A stretch of 64,000 nt of DNA from Aselliscus stoliczkanus. Its lineage: Eukaryota; Chordata; Mammalia; Chiroptera; Hipposideridae. The stretch covers positions 113,001,852 through 113,065,851 of the forward strand of contig CM066728.1 in assembly GCA_033961575.1 (NCBI GenBank), given 5' to 3'. Within the stretch, counting starts at the first letter, position 1, and the number at the start of each line of letters is the position of its first letter. Under the pieces are notes generated by a model. It made no database searches. It was not told the DNA's origin and saw nothing but the letters and a program-made list of their open reading frames with translations. Positions 22,201-34,200 of this stretch are shown in pieces. The translations under genes were made by a program, and so were the position numbers.

Positions 22201-25200
22201 TAAAGTCCTTGCCGCTCTGTGCTTTCTGATTCTAGGAGCGGCTGTTAGCTCTGAAGCGCAGCGTGTCGTTCATGCAGAACATGGATTTCTCTCAGCAGGC
22301 AGCTCTCTTGGGCAGTGAGGACACAGCCGTGGAGGAGCCCGTCCCCGAGGTAGCACCTGTACACGTAGAAACTGCCAAGAAATCCAAAAGGCCGAGTAGA
22401 GAAGTCATCAGGTAAAGGGAAGAGCTCCGGCCGGTGGCCTCGCCCCCCCCGCCTTGGGGACGGCGCCAGGCTCACGGTGTCACTTAGGGACGGATGGGCC
22501 GCTCATGCCACCTGGCGGGAGGGGCACGGCTCCCAGCAGCTTAGGGCCCTGTGCAGAGGGACGCAGCTGTCCCTCCTGCCAGCTTGAGAGGGAGGGGACC
22601 ATAGTGTTTGGGCAGCGAGTGTCACGTGACCCCTGGGAGGTGTCGGAACGCCTGCAGGGGTGATGTGTGTGACAGCCACGCTGTCCAGGTGCAGACACAC
22701 CTCCAGCCAGCACAGTGGAGACAGTCCCAGAGGAGACTCGCTGTCACTCTGATGGACTCAAGACAGCAGGGCTGAGAGCCGCGCCGCGTGTACGCACGCT
22801 CTGTCCTCGGTGTGGCCTGGCGTGCGCCCTGTTCCCACGTGTGTCGTTCGGGAGTCCTCGTTGGCCCTTCATTCCCAAGAAGCCTCTCACCTGCGGGACA
22901 CGTGCTGGTGCCCTGAGCTTACGTGTCCCGGCTGGGGACACCGCTGTGCAGCGTTGGGCAGGCATCCCGCATAGCAACATGCGTTTCTCACCACGCTTCC
23001 TGGGCTCCCAGCGCTGTGCCAGACGGAGGGCCTGCCCATCGGCTCAGGACCCCAGGCTTGTCTTGCTCCAGGGGCTGCTTGGAGGGGTCCCACCCACCTG
23101 CTTCCAGAACCTTCCACTGCCTCCCTTGGGCGCTGCCCGTAGCCCCTCTAGCTGTTTGAGTCAAGAACTCCTCACGGAGCATGGGGCTGGCCTACTGAGG
23201 TCTCGGGGTGTCCTTGGGCCTCACATGGGGGCTGCTCTCCAGCGTGGCTCACCACCAGCGCCTCAGCCTTCATGGGATTTTTCTCACTTTTTTCTCATGG
23301 TGCCTTGAATGATGCTTTAACCAGCAAGGCTCCTGTGTGTGATGTTTCTTTTGTTTGTTTTTTTTTTGGTTTGTTTGTTTTTGTTTTTTTAAGGGCTGTG
23401 ACACCGGCCCTCACATGTGGGATCCGAACCACGGCCGCCGGCATCCCAAGCCAGCTCTTAACCAACATGCCAATCCGCCGGCCCTGTATAATATTTCTTC
23501 TGTTTTCCCTAAAGCCACTGAAATGTGTAGCTGAGATGTGAGCAATGTGGAAAGTGTGCTTGGCTTTCTCTTCTTCCTGAAAGCATCTTGATTTACTGTG
23601 GTTAGAAGTGGATTTTGGGCCACTCCTGCTGGCCATCTGCGTGGCCCGGGGCTACCATTAGGCACTGAGCACGGGGAGGCAGGCGTGGTGTGCGTTGTGT
23701 GCCCCGGTGACTCCTGTGGTCTTCCTGCCTTGTAGCTGCATGTTTGAGCCGGAAGGAAACGCTTGCAGCCTGACCGACAGCACGGCGGAAGAGCACGTGC
23801 TGGCCTTGGTGGAGCATGCGGCCGACGAGGCTCGGGACAGGATCAGCCGGGTCCTCCCAGGTGGCAAGGTAGCGCTGCCCGAGGGACTGGTGTGTTGTCT
23901 GGCAGGGCAGCAGCACAGCATCAGAAACGAGTTACCGCCAGGGTATCAGCAATCTAGACAGCTCCATTGCTGTCCTGGGGGTGCCTTTGTCACTGCAGGG
24001 TCCAGATTAGGAGCACAGTCGGGGTCAGCTCCTCATCCTTGCTGGCCCTGTCTCCGGGGGGGGGGGTAGTGGGGGGCGGTGAGGGGTCCTCCAGGGGCCG
24101 ACGCCCAGGTCGGGGGCTGAGCGCAGCAGGAGAGCCTGGCAGGCTTTTCTGCTGCAGGTCGGCCTCCCTGTGCGCGTGCTGCTGCATGCGCCCCTGCCGT
24201 CAGTTACTCATGGGGCCAGGGAAGCCCGTCCACTGGGACGCGGGTCCTCGGGAGGAGGCCCCACCGCGCTTGGAGCACCGCCTCCTGGCGGTCATGTTGA
24301 CAAGGACAGGGATGGGGTTCTCGTGTATCCAAAATCTTATTTCAGCACGTAATCTGTATGAAAACTTACTAGCACTTTACAGTCTTTTTTTTTCCACTAA
24401 GTCTGCGAAATGCACAGTGGACTGTAAAGAGTTTTAAAACACCTTTTCAGATACATCAGGTTATATAAAATCTATTAAGATTAATTTCACCAGTTCTTTT
24501 TCACCGATTTTTTGTTTGTTTGTTTGAGCTTGCCTGCTGGAAGATCTGAGGCTCCCTGCCTGGCTCACGTTGCAGTTCTCTGGGACCTGCGGGTCCACCC
24601 CTGTTGCGATTTAGCCCTATACTGGCCGTTTCTCCCAGAACCTTGGTTCCTCAGTGGAGAATAGCGTTCAGAAACCAAACTGGGTGCTGGGGTGGCCCTC
24701 AGGGACAGAGCTAGGAAAGACCACTGTGTACATACAGATCCTAGAGGGACCAGAGACAGATGTCTGTATTTACATTGTCCAAAAACCGTGTGTTCACACT
24801 GAAACCTCTGATGCCACCCAACGTCACTGCCCGGCTCCATTCATGTCCCTTCCAGTTTTGTAACTCCACAGTGAGAAACCGGGCTTCTGTTACCCTCAGC
24901 ACACTGATTTGATCAAGCGTAGCCAATCTCCCTTCCTTACCCCGCGCCCTCACTCTGCTTGGGCCCGGTTCCCCACTCGGGTGGCTGCCCCCACTCGGAC
25001 ATCTGGTCCCCACCTTGAGTTCCAGCACCCAGGCCAGTGGGCATCCCTCCCCGTCCCCACGCCCTTCCATGCACACTGACACGTGGGCACCTCCCCTCCC
25101 TGACCCGCAGGGCCTACAGAGGAGGAGTCGCTCTTATTGGTGGTTGATTTCTAAGGAAACAGCTGCCACGTGCCTTAAAGATGGAGCCTCTGCTGGCTGT

Positions 25201-28200
25201 CAGTGACATGATGCTCATCCACCAGTGTCTTGTAACTCGTTGGCGCTTGTCAACGTCAGGTTCCTATGTAAAGTTTTCTGTTCCCAAAGCTCCGTTTTAG
25301 AAGGGGTCCTGAGGAGCCTGTCTCGGAAGTCCCGTCACCACCCTCGTGTGCACGCTGTCCTCTGCTGGTGGGCCGTAAGCTCGGGAAGGGCATGACATGC
25401 CCTCAGGAATGGCCTTGGTTCATGGAGAGCTCATGACCTTGGTGCCCTTCGGGATGTGTCCCGCCTGGGCCCTGCGCCTGGGCCTTTACTTTGTCGGCAC
25501 TTCAGTGGCAGCCTCCTGTGGGCACCAGAGGCCGTCACGCGGACCTGGGCTCAGGTGTGCTTCCTTGCAGATGGGCTACCTGAAGAAGAGTGCGGACGGG
25601 GGCCTGCTCTACAGCGTGGTGAACACAGCTGAGCCGGATGCCGACGGTGGGTGCCCCCCCCCCCGGGCTCACGGCTCTTCTCAGCCGGCTGCTCTCCTAA
25701 CCTGCTCCCAGCCGATGGTTTTAAAACCTGTGTCCTGTTTGTGCGTGACACCAGTGGGAATGTGGATGAGAAGCCCTGGCTGGCTTCCTGCCCCTGTGCG
25801 GCCTCCTCTCCACAGCTCTTGGGGGAAATGGGCTGAGGATGGGCAGAGAGGCTGCTCAGACCTTCTCTGACCCTGGGTCCCTAGGACAGCCCGCAGGACG
25901 GGAATTGTGCTCCCGCAAAGCTGCAGGCCGAGGGCTGGACATCCTGGTATCATCTTGAGGGGCTCACCTCACATGTTGGAAACTGGTACCCAGCCTCACC
26001 CCCCTAGAAGCCTGAAAGCTGTCAGCTCCACACGAGTTTTTCAAGAAACTCCCCTTTGATAATTATGTCAAGGAAGATATTCAAGGAGGTGTGAACCCTG
26101 GGTCCATCCAGCCTGCGTGGTCTTTAAGAATCCGTCACCTTGAAAAAGATTTCAAAGTCTTGCCCTTTGAAGAAAAGCAGAACCCGCTGGTTCTGAATTA
26201 TGCACATACGCAGCGGATGAAGTGCTGCCCGATGCCCGCAGGTAGACGTGGGCAGCGTCCTTCTAGCAGCTCTCGGCATGCAGGTTTATTTGGCGTTCTT
26301 GGACGCATATGAACTCTGACCAGTTTCTTCATGTTCTCGGGAAGAGAACAGACGAGCTGATTGCCCACCCGCCAGCTTAGGAGGAGAGCAGCCAGACTGA
26401 GGTTCTGATGGGGGGCTTGAACCCTGCTCAGGTCACGTGACCAATGTGTGGTTGACAAGTTTGCGCAGGAAACGACGTGCCTTGGCAGGGCATGCAGAGG
26501 CGGGCTTCCCTTGCTGCTGCTCAACCCCGTGCAGCGTTTCTTAGATGCTGAGGGGTCAGTTGGAAATGGTGTGTTGCCGGTATCATGGTCAGGGAGCTGA
26601 TGCTTTTCATGCTCTTGACTTTGGAGTAATCAGTGGAGTTGGAGTGCAGTTAAGGTTGGAGAATGCTGGCTGGCTTTTGCAGTTTCGGTTTTAGACGGTG
26701 TTTGGGAGGCCCCCGCCTTGCTCCCACACTCTGAAGTGCTGGCCGGCTGGGGCTCCACGAACCGTCGGCTCACAGCATGCTCTCCTTGCAGAGGAGGAGA
26801 CGCACCCCGTGGACCTGAGTTCCCTCTGCAGCAAGCTGCTACCCGGCTTCACCACGTTGGGCTTCAAAGATGAGAGAAGGAGCAAAGGTGAGAGAGCGCG
26901 GCCCCAGGGGCTCCTCCATGGTTGTCCTGACTCACCTGTTGTGAGACCTGTACCCAGATTCCGATTTGGAAAGCGATGGCGATGAAAATGACGTGGGGCA
27001 AGCTCCCCCTTGGCCATCTGCTCTTGGTGGGTGGGTGGGTCTCAGCCCGTGCTTCGTGGAATTCTCTGGGTGGGCTGCCCCCAGGCACGTTCGTGGCTGC
27101 TGGTACCTGGGGCCAGGTGGTGGTCTAGTGGTGAGAATTTCATTTTCTCCAGCAAACTCACATTTCACATGTTTGGAGGGGTACAGTGTGCCTGCTGAAG
27201 AGCCTGGTCTGTCGGGGGAGGTCTTCACAGTGAGGGTGGCTGGCCTGGCGGGGGGAAGGGAGCGGGGCATTGGCTGCATTTCTGTGTGTGGTCGGCTTTC
27301 TGGGTCTGCAGTGTGTCAGCGTGTGCAGCTGTTGGTTCCCAGTGGACATTTTGACTGTCACGCTGGGGTGATACTGGCACCTAGCAGGGAGAAGCTGGCT
27401 GCTCCATGCGCTTCCCTACCCTGGATGCCACCCTCCAGGCCCCTGATGGCATTCAACCAGAGGTGCTAGCATGTGTCTCCCTAAGGGCAGCCACTATCTG
27501 ACCCCCTTAACGTCCCCTCAGCAAGAGCTGGTCTCTGTAGACATCTGGTCCCAGATGTCTCGGGGGGACATGAGTTGGCACCCAGCAGCCCTCCTAGTCT
27601 CACTCGCTCCCTCACAGGGCACTGAGCCGCTCTCTGCAGCCTTGGCCTCGGAGTTGTGTCAGGGTGACGAAGTCATTCTGCTCGTTATGCCCCCAAAGCT
27701 TCCACCGGTTCAGCCGGACTCGGGGGCAAGGCTGCCATAGAGAAGACAGGGTGCGGCCGGGGGGTGCGTGTGCAAGTGTGTGTGGCTGAGCAGCCCACAA
27801 GGACAACTCCGGAGTGCGCGCGTCTTGTGGTTGCATATCACCCTGAGGTTTTCTCGCTTCCCTTTCTTTCCTCTTAGTCACGTTTCTCTCGAGTGCCAGC
27901 ACTGCACTCTCAATGCAGAACAACTCGGTGTTTGGGGACCTGGGATCAGATGAAGCGGAGCTCCTGTATTCTGCCTACGGGGACGAGACAGGCGTGCAGT
28001 GTGCGCTGAGGTAAGCTGCGTACAGCTGCACGGCCAGGCTTTTTGCTCGCTCTGCACCCGGAGCCCGTTTCCTGCTGGGCACCTCGGGGCCTGTTGGTGG
28101 GCTAGTGGGAGAGAGCCAAGGCAGCAGGTTCAAACCGCAGCAGAAAGTTCCCCGTGGATTTCAGTCAAGTGCTGTGGTCGGTTGGGGGTCGGGTGACTCA

Positions 28201-31200
28201 GTCACAGTTTTAAGGAGGTGATGATCCAAGGTGTGGCTGAGAAAAGCTTGTGTGTTACCGTTGTGCTAGATGTGGCACTCGGTGGTTGTATTAGTCTGCT
28301 CGGGCTGCGTAACAAGCGTGGCTCACGGAGCGCTGAGCAGCAGACGTCTGCTGTCCCCAGTCCTGGAGGCTGGAAGTCCCGGCTGCAGGTGCCAGCCAGC
28401 AGGGCTGCTTTCTCCTGAGGCCTCTCTGTTCTCCCGTCGTTGTCCCCTGTGTGTGTGTCTGTGTCCTGATCTCTTGCTACCAAGACACCAATCACAAAGT
28501 TAGGGGCCCCCCTAATGGCGTCATTGTCACTTAATCACCCTTTAAAGGCCTCATCTCCAAATGTAGTCACATTCGGAGGTACCTGCGGGGTTAGGGCTTC
28601 AACAAAGGAATTTTGGGGACATAGTTCACCCTTCACAGACTAACATGTAATATTAAAACTATAGACGTGATACTGTGTTTCTGTGCCAATGTTTTTGTGT
28701 GTATCTTTTTTTCTGCGGCAAAGTACAAATTGGTCACCTTTGTATTAATAGAATTTTAGTAATTTTCTATGGAGAAGGTAGCTTAATTTTGCTAGCCTCT
28801 AAGCAGTGAAATCTTTCCATGTTAGATCTTTGTTTTATTTCAAAAAAGGAACAACATATTTGAAAAACAAACAAGAAATCAGCCCCTAATACAATAACTG
28901 AACACCTAACCCAGATTTTTGTGAAAAAGAAGTAAAAGTAGGAAACTGAGGAGGGAATTTCTTACAGGGGAGGATGATGTCACAAGCTGGTGACTGCCCC
29001 CTTCGCTCCTTGCTACCCATCCCCTGGCAGTGTGCTCAACAGCTCTTGAGGGACACCAGTCACCTTTTGTTCAGGTGGCACCATGTAGCTGGACTACCCT
29101 TGCCTTCTGCGGGTGCCTGTCCCTAAACACGCGGATTCTGCATGCCAAGGAAAGGCACGCGCAAGCCGCAGGTGGGTGGGGCTCCTGGTCCCCCCACTGC
29201 CTTTCCTGGGCACTCTCTGGGTCACCTCCAGGCAGTGCTGAGTGTGCTGGCCAGGCCTGCCTCCTTCCCACAGACACTTGGTGGATTGTCATAAACGCTC
29301 CTGGTAGACACCGGCATTGTCAGCCCCAGGCCGGCAGCCTCCTTGCTCCGCGTGAAGGTCCTTGAAGCCTGGGCATCCCTTCTGAGCCTTCGCCCGACTT
29401 TGAAGCTAGGACCATGGGCTTTCGTTCCCTGCCGCCTTTTTACGTTTTTTTCGTCAGTGTTATTTTGGTTGTTCAGGCATTCACATGGCTCCAGAATCAA
29501 AGTGGCCTAAAAGGTGTCTTTGGAGAGCCTTGCTGTCACCCCTGTCCCCTTCCCTCCCCAGTAGGTGGCCATTTACACTGTGCATCTCTTTTCAGTCTGC
29601 TTGTATTTTTGCACCAAAACAGACACGAATGCACTGCTTTAACATAAGTTAGCATAAGTTACCATATGTATGTGTTCCCACTGCTCTTCACGTCGCCTTT
29701 TTAAAATTAATTTGTTCTTAAGACCTTTGTAGCGTTGTTGGGTCATGGACACTGAAGATCTGATGAGTCTGTTGGTCCACTCCCACACCCCTGCCATGTG
29801 GGAGGCTCACAGCTCATAAGACCTCATGGAGGGGGGCGGCCAGTGCCGCCAGCTTCTGTGCTCGGCTCTGCCGAGTAGGTAGATTTGGGCTTCTGGGTGG
29901 AGCAGACTCGGGGAGATGAAAGGTGGTGCTCATCCAGTGTGTGCTCCCACGGCCCCTTCCAGCCTGCAGGAGTTCGTGAAGGATGCTGGGAGCTACAGCA
30001 AGAGAATGGTGGATGACCTCCTGGACCAGATCACAGGTGGAGACCACTCGCGGATGCTCTTCCAGCTGAGGCAGGTGGGCTGCGCGTGGCATTTCTCCTC
30101 TAGAAAGAGCCCGTCCACACAACTGGGTTCTGGGGAGAAAGCTGTGTGGAGGGCGTCACTGGCACTTCCTCCCTCGTGGGTTTTCCATGTTTTATTTTTA
30201 CTTTTAACTGGCAGTTGTCTTTAAAAGGAACATTAAAAAGTCCTCTGTGTACCTCCTGTTCGCTATTTCCGGCACTCTTCATACCTTTGTGTATACCCAG
30301 ATCTCGTGCATGTTTCAGCTGTCATTTTCCTGAGAAGTGTCTTTAATGTTTCTCCCTAGTATATAGGTTTGCTGGCAGTGAATTTGCTCAGCTTCTCTTT
30401 GTCTGAGAAAAGTCTTTAACTTCATTTTTGAAATTCATTTTCCTTGGGTCTGGAATTAATAGGTTGGCTTTTTTCTCTACTTTAAAAGATGTCTGACTTG
30501 CAGTGTTTCTGAAGTGTGTGCAGTTGCTTTTATCTTTGTGTTCCATTTGTAATATGTCTTTTTTTGGTCAGGATCATGGACTGACAAACTAGACCACAAG
30601 CTAATAATGTATTTTACATTTTTTAAAGGTTGTGAAAAAACAAAGCCTATGCCGTGGACCATTCGTGGCCCTCAATGCCTCAAATCTTTGCTCTCTGGCC
30701 CTTGGGAGAAAAAGTTTGCAGACTTTTGCTGTAGATGCCTTTAAATTTTAATCTTTATAATGACTTTCAGTAATTTATTTTCCATGTGTCTTAGGGTACC
30801 TGTCTTTGTGTTTATTCTGCTTCCGATTTGTTGAGCTTCTTGGCCCTATTGGTTTATATCTTTTAAGAAATTTGAGGGCCAGACGAGTGGCGCGGTGGTT
30901 AAGCGTTGGCTTGGGAAGCCAGCGGCCCTGGTTCAGGTCCCACATATGAGGGCCAGTGACACTGCCCTCAAAAAAAAAAAAAAAAGAAATTTGGAAGATT
31001 TTTCAGCCCTTGTTTCTTCAAATACCCGTCTTTTAACTTTTCTGGGACTTTGACACAAGTGTTGGATGTCTGAATGTATCCCACACGTTACTGAAGTGCT
31101 TTTCTTTAAATCGTCTCCCCCATCCTTTGTTTGGATAGTTGGTGTTGCCCTGGTTTCAACTTTAGGACTTCAGTATTCTTTTCTTACACCATGTTTAAAT

Positions 31201-34200
31201 CTACTGTTAGTCCCAGCCAGTGAATTTTTCATTGAAGATGTGGTGTTTGCCCTCTCCAGAATTCTGTTTTTCTTTTTTGTATCATCCATTTTCTCAGATT
31301 ATGTTCATGTTTTCCTGTAAATATTTGAACATGTTCGGAGCCGGCCTAGTGGCACGGTGGTTAGGCGCTGGCTTGGGAAGCCAGCGGCCCTGGTTCGGGT
31401 CCCACATGTGAGGGCCAGTGACACTGCCTTCAAAAAAAAAAAAAAAAAATCTTTGGACATGTTCATCACATTTCAAGTCCTTGTCCACTAATTCTGTCAT
31501 TTCTGTCATTCTGGATCTGTCTGTATTGGCAGATTTTTCTCTGGGTTATCGGCCATGACTTGTTTCATTGTATGGTTGGATGAGACTGGTAAAAAAAAAA
31601 AAAAGAAATGTAAAACTATCTCAATAATATTTTATTTGGTTTTCGTGTTAGAATAAAAGTATTTTCAGTGGGTTCACTCAAGTATGGTAAGACTAGTTGC
31701 ACATTAAGGTTAATTGTAACGTGGCTTCTGGAAAATTAGCAGGTATGAGCTTACATTATATTCCCACTGGACAAGGCTGACCTGGATTTTATCTTCTTCC
31801 GTTAAAGACTGTCAGTGTGCATTTTGGCAGAGTTTTTACTTGTGAATCACCTGATGATCTTCCCGGGCTTGTTTTTAAGCTTTGTTACGGTCGTTCTAAG
31901 CAGCCTTTATTCTAGGGTCAGTTTGGCTCAACTCCTGAGATTTGATGGCCCTAGTTTCAGTGTGGGGTCCGCTCCGTCTGTGTGGAGTTGGGGCTGTTCT
32001 GCCCTGCGTGCCTGCTGGGTAGCGTTTCATGTGCCCATGCACAGCTCAGTGTCAGCCCGGCTCCTGCCCTGAGCCGCGTGCTGCCCCCCACTCGGCCCGC
32101 CAGCCTGTCATCTCCCTGCCTCGGTGCGGCAGCCAGGTCCTCAGCGCCACTCTCCGCACCATGGGCCAAAAGTTTCCTCATGGCGTTGCCCCCCGGGCAC
32201 AGCATCGGAAGCATCGTCTGCATGCTGTGTGCTGCTGCATACAGCAGGAGGCCTGCGACTTGCTGGCACCTGGCTTTCCTCTCTAGGTTCCAGTGTGATC
32301 ACCTTTTTTTTTTTTTAGCTGAGCCATCCTGCCACCTGTTGGCAGCTCAGCGGCTGCTCAGCTCAGGCTGGGCATCGAACTGCTGTTGCTCAGAGCTCAG
32401 CTCACACTCTTGAGCGAGCTCTTAACCAACTGAGCCATTCGGCCAGCCCTGGTGTGATCACCTTTTGACAGTGAACTTGTGTTGCAGTCACATAATTTTA
32501 GAGATGTGCCACAGCATTGAACAATACTCAGGTGTATACATTAAAGGAAGCCGATAGGAGGAAACATGTTAAAATACGGCAATACGTATTTTTCTGTTTA
32601 AAAGTTTGTGGCAGTCATAACACAAATGAATCTCAGAAACTTTAGAACAATAAGTTGCAGATAGAAATGTGTGCAAACGGAATGGCTATTTTGGGTACAG
32701 AAGTAGGTATTTTTTTTGAGGGCCGTCTCACTGGCCCTCATATGTGGGACCCAAACCGGGGCCGCTGGCTTCCCAAGCCAGCGCTTAACCACCGCGCCAC
32801 TCGGCCGGCCCCGAAGTAGGGTATTTTTAAGGTGATGCTCCTGCCACATCAAAAGACAGTGGCTCAGGGCAGCATTCAGGCTGTGGTCACACAATAGTGG
32901 TCAAGCACGAGCCCTCTTCCAGGTGCTGTGCTGGCGGACGGCTAGGGCATATGGCCCCATAGCTCTGCCCTTCCAAGGCAGTGGCAACATCGGGCACCCT
33001 GCCCTGTCAGGACTCCAGCTGGTCTCAGGTGGATCGGGTCTCCCACATTGAACCACCAGGCCCAGTATTTTCCTGAGCTCCCTTGAAACTCAGGTAAAAC
33101 ATCTGACATTTTCCTTTTGTCTTCCGTCATCTGATGCATCTGATGCTGCAGAAAGAAGTGTGGGTGTCCTCTCACCCTTTCACCTCCCCCTTGCCTGGTG
33201 CACTCATGGGCACGCAGCCTGCCCGGAATTGTGGCTGGTGCTGCATGAACCGGGCATCTCTGGGTGGAGTTAGGTGTGTCAGTCACACTGCCAGTTGCAC
33301 AGAGGCATTCAGGCCCGGCTGTGGTTCACAACAGAGTGGGAACATAACGAGGACAGCCCAGGAGTCAGTCAGCCGTCACGCGTGTCCGTGACATAGATGC
33401 ATGGTTCCTCTATATACAGTCATTTTGGAACAACTGGTTTCCCGCCTGTTTTGCTTTGCAGAGGAGACATGTCCCGATGAAGCCCCCAGATGACGGGAAG
33501 GTGAGTCCCACAGACATGTGAGTAAGCCGGGCCCTGAGGGCCCAGCGGGCAGGGCCGGCGGGCTCTGCCTCTGAAACGGTGGTGAGAGGGCGCTGTGTGT
33601 TGTTTTATTTAGAGACTAATTGCATTTCGGATGAATAAGATTCAGTGGTAGTCTCACCCCCTCCCCCCATTTCAAAGGCTTGGGGTGAGGGGTATAAAGC
33701 CACAGTGCATACCTATAAATCTACACTCAGGAATGCACGGGTGCCCGGCGGTGGGTGTCCTGCCCCGGGACATGCAGGGGGTGTGCAGGGGGCCCTCCCA
33801 GTCCTGGGGTGCACACACCAGCAGGCAGGCGCCGTGTGCCGATGGCTGGGTGCGTTGTGCTACACACTTCTGAGTGGGACAAGCTAGCAGCCCCAGGTCC
33901 TGGGGGCCTCGCCGGTGTCCAGAGTAGATGGTCTCTGAGGAAACCGTTCATTGTTCTCTAAGGTTCCCCCTTCTCCTGTCCCTTGGGGATCACTTGGCGT
34001 GCACATGTTGACAGTGGGCTTTGAACACAGCCCCCCGTGTTGGAGCAGAGAAGCCAGGACGCTGGGCAGGGCGTGGGACCTGGGCCTCAGGTGTCACATG
34101 GGCCGGAGTGTCACCCTCCTGTCGTGTGAGCCTTGTAGAGTGACATACCAAAGGTGCCATGGTATCTCCCTCGAGGGTGTATTCCCAGTGCAGCTGGGTG

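Larger units (their letters stand above)
30770..31960. repeat. Old LINE-like sequence carrying two SINEs
   Basis: T-rich blocks such as TTTCTTCAAATA, CTGTTAGTCCCAGCCAGTGA and GTCCTTGTCCACTAATTCTG recall an old L1 read in reverse. No usable reading frame. Identification is from memory and uncertain. In BRD9 intron 12. Confidence 0.45.
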
